Assembly: GCA_036939755.1 (NCBI GenBank)
Contig: JALLAZ010000802.1
Location: 1-21,654 of the forward strand
Direction of reading: 5' to 3'
Source of the DNA: Stephanodiscus triporus
Taxonomy: Eukaryota > Bacillariophyta > Thalassiosirophyceae > Thalassiosirales > Thalassiosiraceae
DNA: 21,654 nt
In this document: positions 19,409-21,654 of the stretch, piece after piece
Position numbering within the stretch: position 1 is the stretch's first letter
How the letters are laid out: each line of letters starts with the position of its first letter
Notes under the pieces: model-generated
Told to the model about the DNA's origin: nothing
Seen by the model: only the letters and a program-made list of their open reading frames with translations
Database searches by the model: none
Made by a program: the position numbers and the translations under genes

Positions 19409-19657
19409 ATTACTGTTTTCAGTAAGTACTATTTTTTTACCGATTTGCAGTAATTTCAGTATTCCTGCAGTATTCCTCAGTATTCCTGTAACTGCGGCAG
19501 TAATCTGTTCACAGTAACGTGTTTTCAAGGCCAAAAAATCATTACTGTACTTTACTGAAAAGACAGTAATGAATATTACTGTTTAACAGGAATTACTGTC
19601 CGACAGTAATTCCTGTTACTGTGACAGTAATATACAGTATTCCTGTATATTACTGTC
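19409..19657. repeat. Nest of palindromes built on ACAGTAAT/ATTACTGT and CAGTATTCCTG
   Basis: Four structures lie within 250 nt. CAGTATTCCTG is repeated at 19457, 19468 and 19478 (last base of copy 2 is C). ACAGTAAT (19563-19570) pairs with ATTACTGT (19575-19582). A 17-bp perfect inverted repeat with a 1-nt spacer lies at 19584-19600 and 19602-19618. A 15-bp perfect inverted repeat with a 5-nt spacer lies at 19623-19637 and 19643-19657. The left edge, ATTACTGTTTTCAGTAAGTAC (from 19409), is also imperfectly repeated in inverse near 19538-19570. The cluster sits exactly where the SNF2 pseudogene loses its 5' part, as a foldback or MITE-like insertion would. No open frame lies inside. Confidence 0.85.
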
Positions 19658-19799
19658 CACGTACATAGGAATCCAGTATGTTTTTTCAATGCGCCATAAA
19701 ATTTGGTGGGTGCGCCAATAAGGCATTACTTAATATTATTGTGCATGCTTGAGGAGTTAAAAAATGTCGGGCAATGGCAACCACACCCTGTCCCTCCTC

Positions 19800-20591
19800 C
19801 GCTCAGCGTTTGGCGGCTTGTCAACCAAGACGATGATAAGGGATCCGAGGGGGGGTGTCCCGTTGCACTCTCAAGTTCCAGGCGGTCTCAGCCGCCTATC
19901 AGGTGCTCATGGACGAGGGACGTCGATCTCACTACGATAGGACGGGCGAGGTGCGTGAGGACAACTACGACGATGACCCTCCCCGCAAGGAGGAAGAGTG
20001 TCATCATTTGGACAAATGACCACGACATCATCATACTAGTCAAGATTGGGAGAATTTCTTCCGTTCTGTGTTCGACGAGATGGTCCGGCCCGGGGTGAGG
20101 CACGCCGTATCGGCAGAGGAATATTGTGGATCGGAAAGCGAACGGAGGACGTGCTGCATTACTACAAGACTTGCGGGGGCCACATGAACAAGGTCGTGAG
20201 GTGCATGCCGTATGGGAAGGACGAGGACATTGGGAGGTGGACGAGGGAGATTGTGGATCTGGTGGCGGTGGGGGCGGTGTGCAATGTTCCCCATGATGAT
20301 GAAGATGATGATGACGATGATGTGAAGGATTTTGCCACACATCGTAAGCGTCCAACCCCCTTGGGCGATGGGGTCAGCGGCAGCATTATGAGCAAATGCG
20401 ACAAAATGGACTATCGCGCAGCAAGGATGCGCAAGGTGATGGCGGAGAAGGAGATGGGGCATCATTCTCGGCAACAACCCTCAAAGAAAGCCGGAGGGAT
20501 AAGTGATGAACTGCTTTCCAATTTGGAGGAGAAGTATGGCCAAGGCAACCAGGGGAAGAAGAAGAAGAAGACCATGTCAAGGGCGCGCTAG
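19800..20591 (+). pseudogene. DNAJC9-like J-domain protein, frameshifted
   Basis: DNAJC9 is a J-domain co-chaperone for Hsp70 that also handles histones H3-H4. Three frames must be joined. Frame 1 (about 19800-19873) gives LSVWRLVNQDDDKGSEGG. Frame 2 (19873 to about 20135) gives KFQAVSAAYQVLMDEGRRSH then YDRTGEVREDNYDDD, a stop TGA at 20017-20019, and WENFFRSVFDEMVRPG. Frame 3 (about 20135-20591) gives TEDVLHYYKTCGGHMNKVVR, IGRWTREIVDLV, an acidic run, MSKCDKMDYRAARMRK and SDELLSNLEEKYG. Frames 2 and 3 match the J-domain helix III region and the family C-terminal region. The HPD tripeptide that stimulates Hsp70 is replaced by DDD in frame 1. Both shifts fit single-base losses. Helices I and II are not recognisable, so the copy is 5'-truncated. 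The family call is from memory of motifs. Confidence 0.75.
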
Positions 20592-20878
20592 GGTATTCTG
20601 CCAACTGGTGCTTGGGCAATGTAATTAAATACTAATGTATTTATTTAGTTTTAATGCAAACATATACTCCCCCCTCCCCTTTGTTGTCCCGTAACAATCT
20701 ACCTATCTATTTCCCCTTATCGCCAAGCCACCTATCCTCTTTCCACTTCCCCACCTCTTTTCACTTTGATACCAAATAACTGATGCACTTTCCCCCTTTC
20801 CCCCTTTCCCCATTTCCCCCTTTCCCCCTTCCCCCCTTTCCCCTAATGCAACAAACCATCCTTATCAGGTTTGCAATA
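20592..20878. repeat. Intergenic gap with C-rich heptamer repeat
   Basis: No gene is seen. From about 20790 to 20843 the plus strand is a run of TTTCCCC-type heptamers (CCCC to CCCCCC blocks separated by TTT, TT or ATTT). The minus strand therefore has at least six G-runs of four or more in 55 nt, enough in principle for a G-quadruplex. Downstream of the DNAJC9-like copy and of the H3 copy, it lies between two convergent pseudogenes. Confidence 0.75.
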
Positions 20879-21420
20879 AAGTTCACCACGGATGCGTCTT
20901 GCTAGCATCATGTCCCTTGGCATGATTGTAACACGTTTTCATGGATACAAGCAAGGTTGGTGTCGTCCAACAGGCCAATCAGATATGCCTCTGAGGCTTC
21001 CTAGAGGGCGAGCATACTCAAGCTCTGAAAACGATGTTCCCCAGCAGGAAATAACTTCTGAGTAATCTCCTGGACAAGCCGCTGAAAGGGTAACTTCCTG
21101 ATCATTACATCAGTGCTCTTCTGAAAGCGACGGATCTCACAAAGAGCAACTGTCGTCCCTTGGCGGTACCTATGAGGTTTCTTCACTCCACCTATTCAAC
21201 CTAGTGTAAGTCCTCTTGGTGGATCAAATCTAGGGACTTTTCCTCCTATGGCTTTTCTTCCTGGGGCTTTTCCTCCTGGGGCTTTTCCTCCTGGGGCTTT
21301 TCCTCCTGGGGCTTTTCCTCCTGCGGCTTTTCCTCCTCCTCCTGCAGACCTATATAGCAATGAGTAAGGTAAGGCCTTACCAGCAGTTGTTTTGCGGGCT
21401 GTTTGTTTCACTCTGGCCAT
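20879..21420 (-). pseudogene. Histone H3 variant (CenH3-like) pseudogene
   Basis: H3 packages DNA; the CenH3 variant marks centromeres. The ATG at 21420 gives MARVKQTARKTTAGKA, a canonical H3 tail start. The same minus-strand frame continues through a 15-nt repeat tract, a TGA at 21196-21198, then [20 protein letters not shown] and [20 protein letters not shown] to SLSMLAL. A TAG at 21001-21003 then stands where H3 has Gln, followed by EASEAYLIGLLDDTNLACIH. One base later in another frame comes KRVTIMPRDMMLARRIRGE. Between QEI and RFQ there are ten residues, while H3 has eight and CENP-A has ten. One residue is also inserted in QGTTVAL. These loop lengths point to a CenH3-type parent, but the tail is more H3-like. 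An intron from GTAAGG (about 21383) to an AG before GTGGAG (21190) could remove the repeats and the first stop. The second stop and the frameshift would remain. Confidence 0.8.
21241..21330 (-). repeat. Six 15-nt tandem repeats in the H3 tail
   Basis: Six consecutive 15-nt units of the form TCCTCCTGGGGCTTT (plus strand) run here, three identical and three with one or two changes, with a degenerate seventh at 21331-21345. On the minus strand they are in frame with the H3 tail and encode repeated Gly-Gly-Lys-Ala-Pro. This resembles the H3 tail segment around Lys14 (GGKAPRK), so the tail may have grown by local duplication. Confidence 0.9.
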
Positions 21421-21654
21421 TTTTATGATGATGACTGGGGATAGGGTTGATCCAATGGACAGTGACAGCAGCGGAGATGGATGGTAGTGATGCAATTGAT
21501 GGTGGCGGAGGTGGCGTTGTAAATTTATGTGGCTTTCACGATGGATGCCAGCTAACCACACCCCACCCTTCAGTGTTGATTCTTGATGCCAAATTCCGTG
21601 ATCAAGATACTGGTACTAATCTACATACACAAGATAGATCCAAAGTTCTCAACG

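Noticed and set aside
1..21654. tRNA, rRNA and CRISPR candidates.
   Set aside because: No cloverleaf with B-box GGTTCGA, no rRNA core segments and no regularly spaced direct repeats with unique spacers were seen.

Overview
The window looks like nuclear DNA of a unicellular stramenopile, most likely a diatom. The evidence is short GT-AG introns of about 77-128 nt, a sequence like the C-terminus of indole-3-glycerol-phosphate synthase (IGPS) directly upstream of phosphoribosylanthranilate isomerase (PRAI), a retroelement Gag/protease of a kind I associate with diatoms, and short helicase-associated-type repeats. No bacterial operon logic, CRISPR array, rRNA or tRNA was seen. The organism assignment is inference.

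Layout, left to right. Positions 59-4409 (minus) hold a decayed retroelement: Gag with coiled coil and CCHC knuckle, then an aspartic-protease segment, broken by frameshifts and stops and cut off at the window edge. Positions 4866-5383 (minus) hold a C-terminal fragment of serine hydroxymethyltransferase (SHMT) with frameshifts. Positions 6398-7095 (minus) hold a charged, decayed coding region ending in an LGLKPL motif. Positions 7300-9032 are mostly non-coding, with short tandem repeats and a roughly 190-nt duplication.

Positions 9033-13762 are the healthy core. It contains a membrane-anchored protein with two tandem cytochrome-b5-like MAPR domains (plus, one intron), an F-box/leucine-rich-repeat protein (minus, one intron, convergent with the first), and a PRAI (trpF) ORF (plus) preceded in another frame by the end of IGPS (trpC).

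Positions 14664-16716 (plus, AT-rich) are an unrecognised gene ending in two and a bit helicase-associated-like repeats, broken by one frameshift and one nonsense codon. Positions 16811-17390 (minus) are a decayed unknown coding region. Positions 17456-19380 (minus) are a SNF2-RING (SHPRH/RAD5-like) ATPase pseudogene that keeps its introns but has two internal stops, a DKSH motif II and no C-terminal helicase lobe. A dense nest of near-perfect palindromes (19409-19657) follows, then a DNAJC9-like J-protein pseudogene (19800-20591, plus), a C-rich heptamer repeat, and a histone H3 variant pseudogene (20879-21420, minus) with CenH3-like loop lengths and a 15-nt tandem repeat in its tail.

The main theme is three apparently intact genes between decayed copies of host housekeeping and chromatin genes and transposon remains. 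The SNF2 copy keeps spliceable introns, so at least that one arose by DNA-level duplication, not retroposition. All reading was by eye and family calls rest on remembered motifs, so percent identities are not given.
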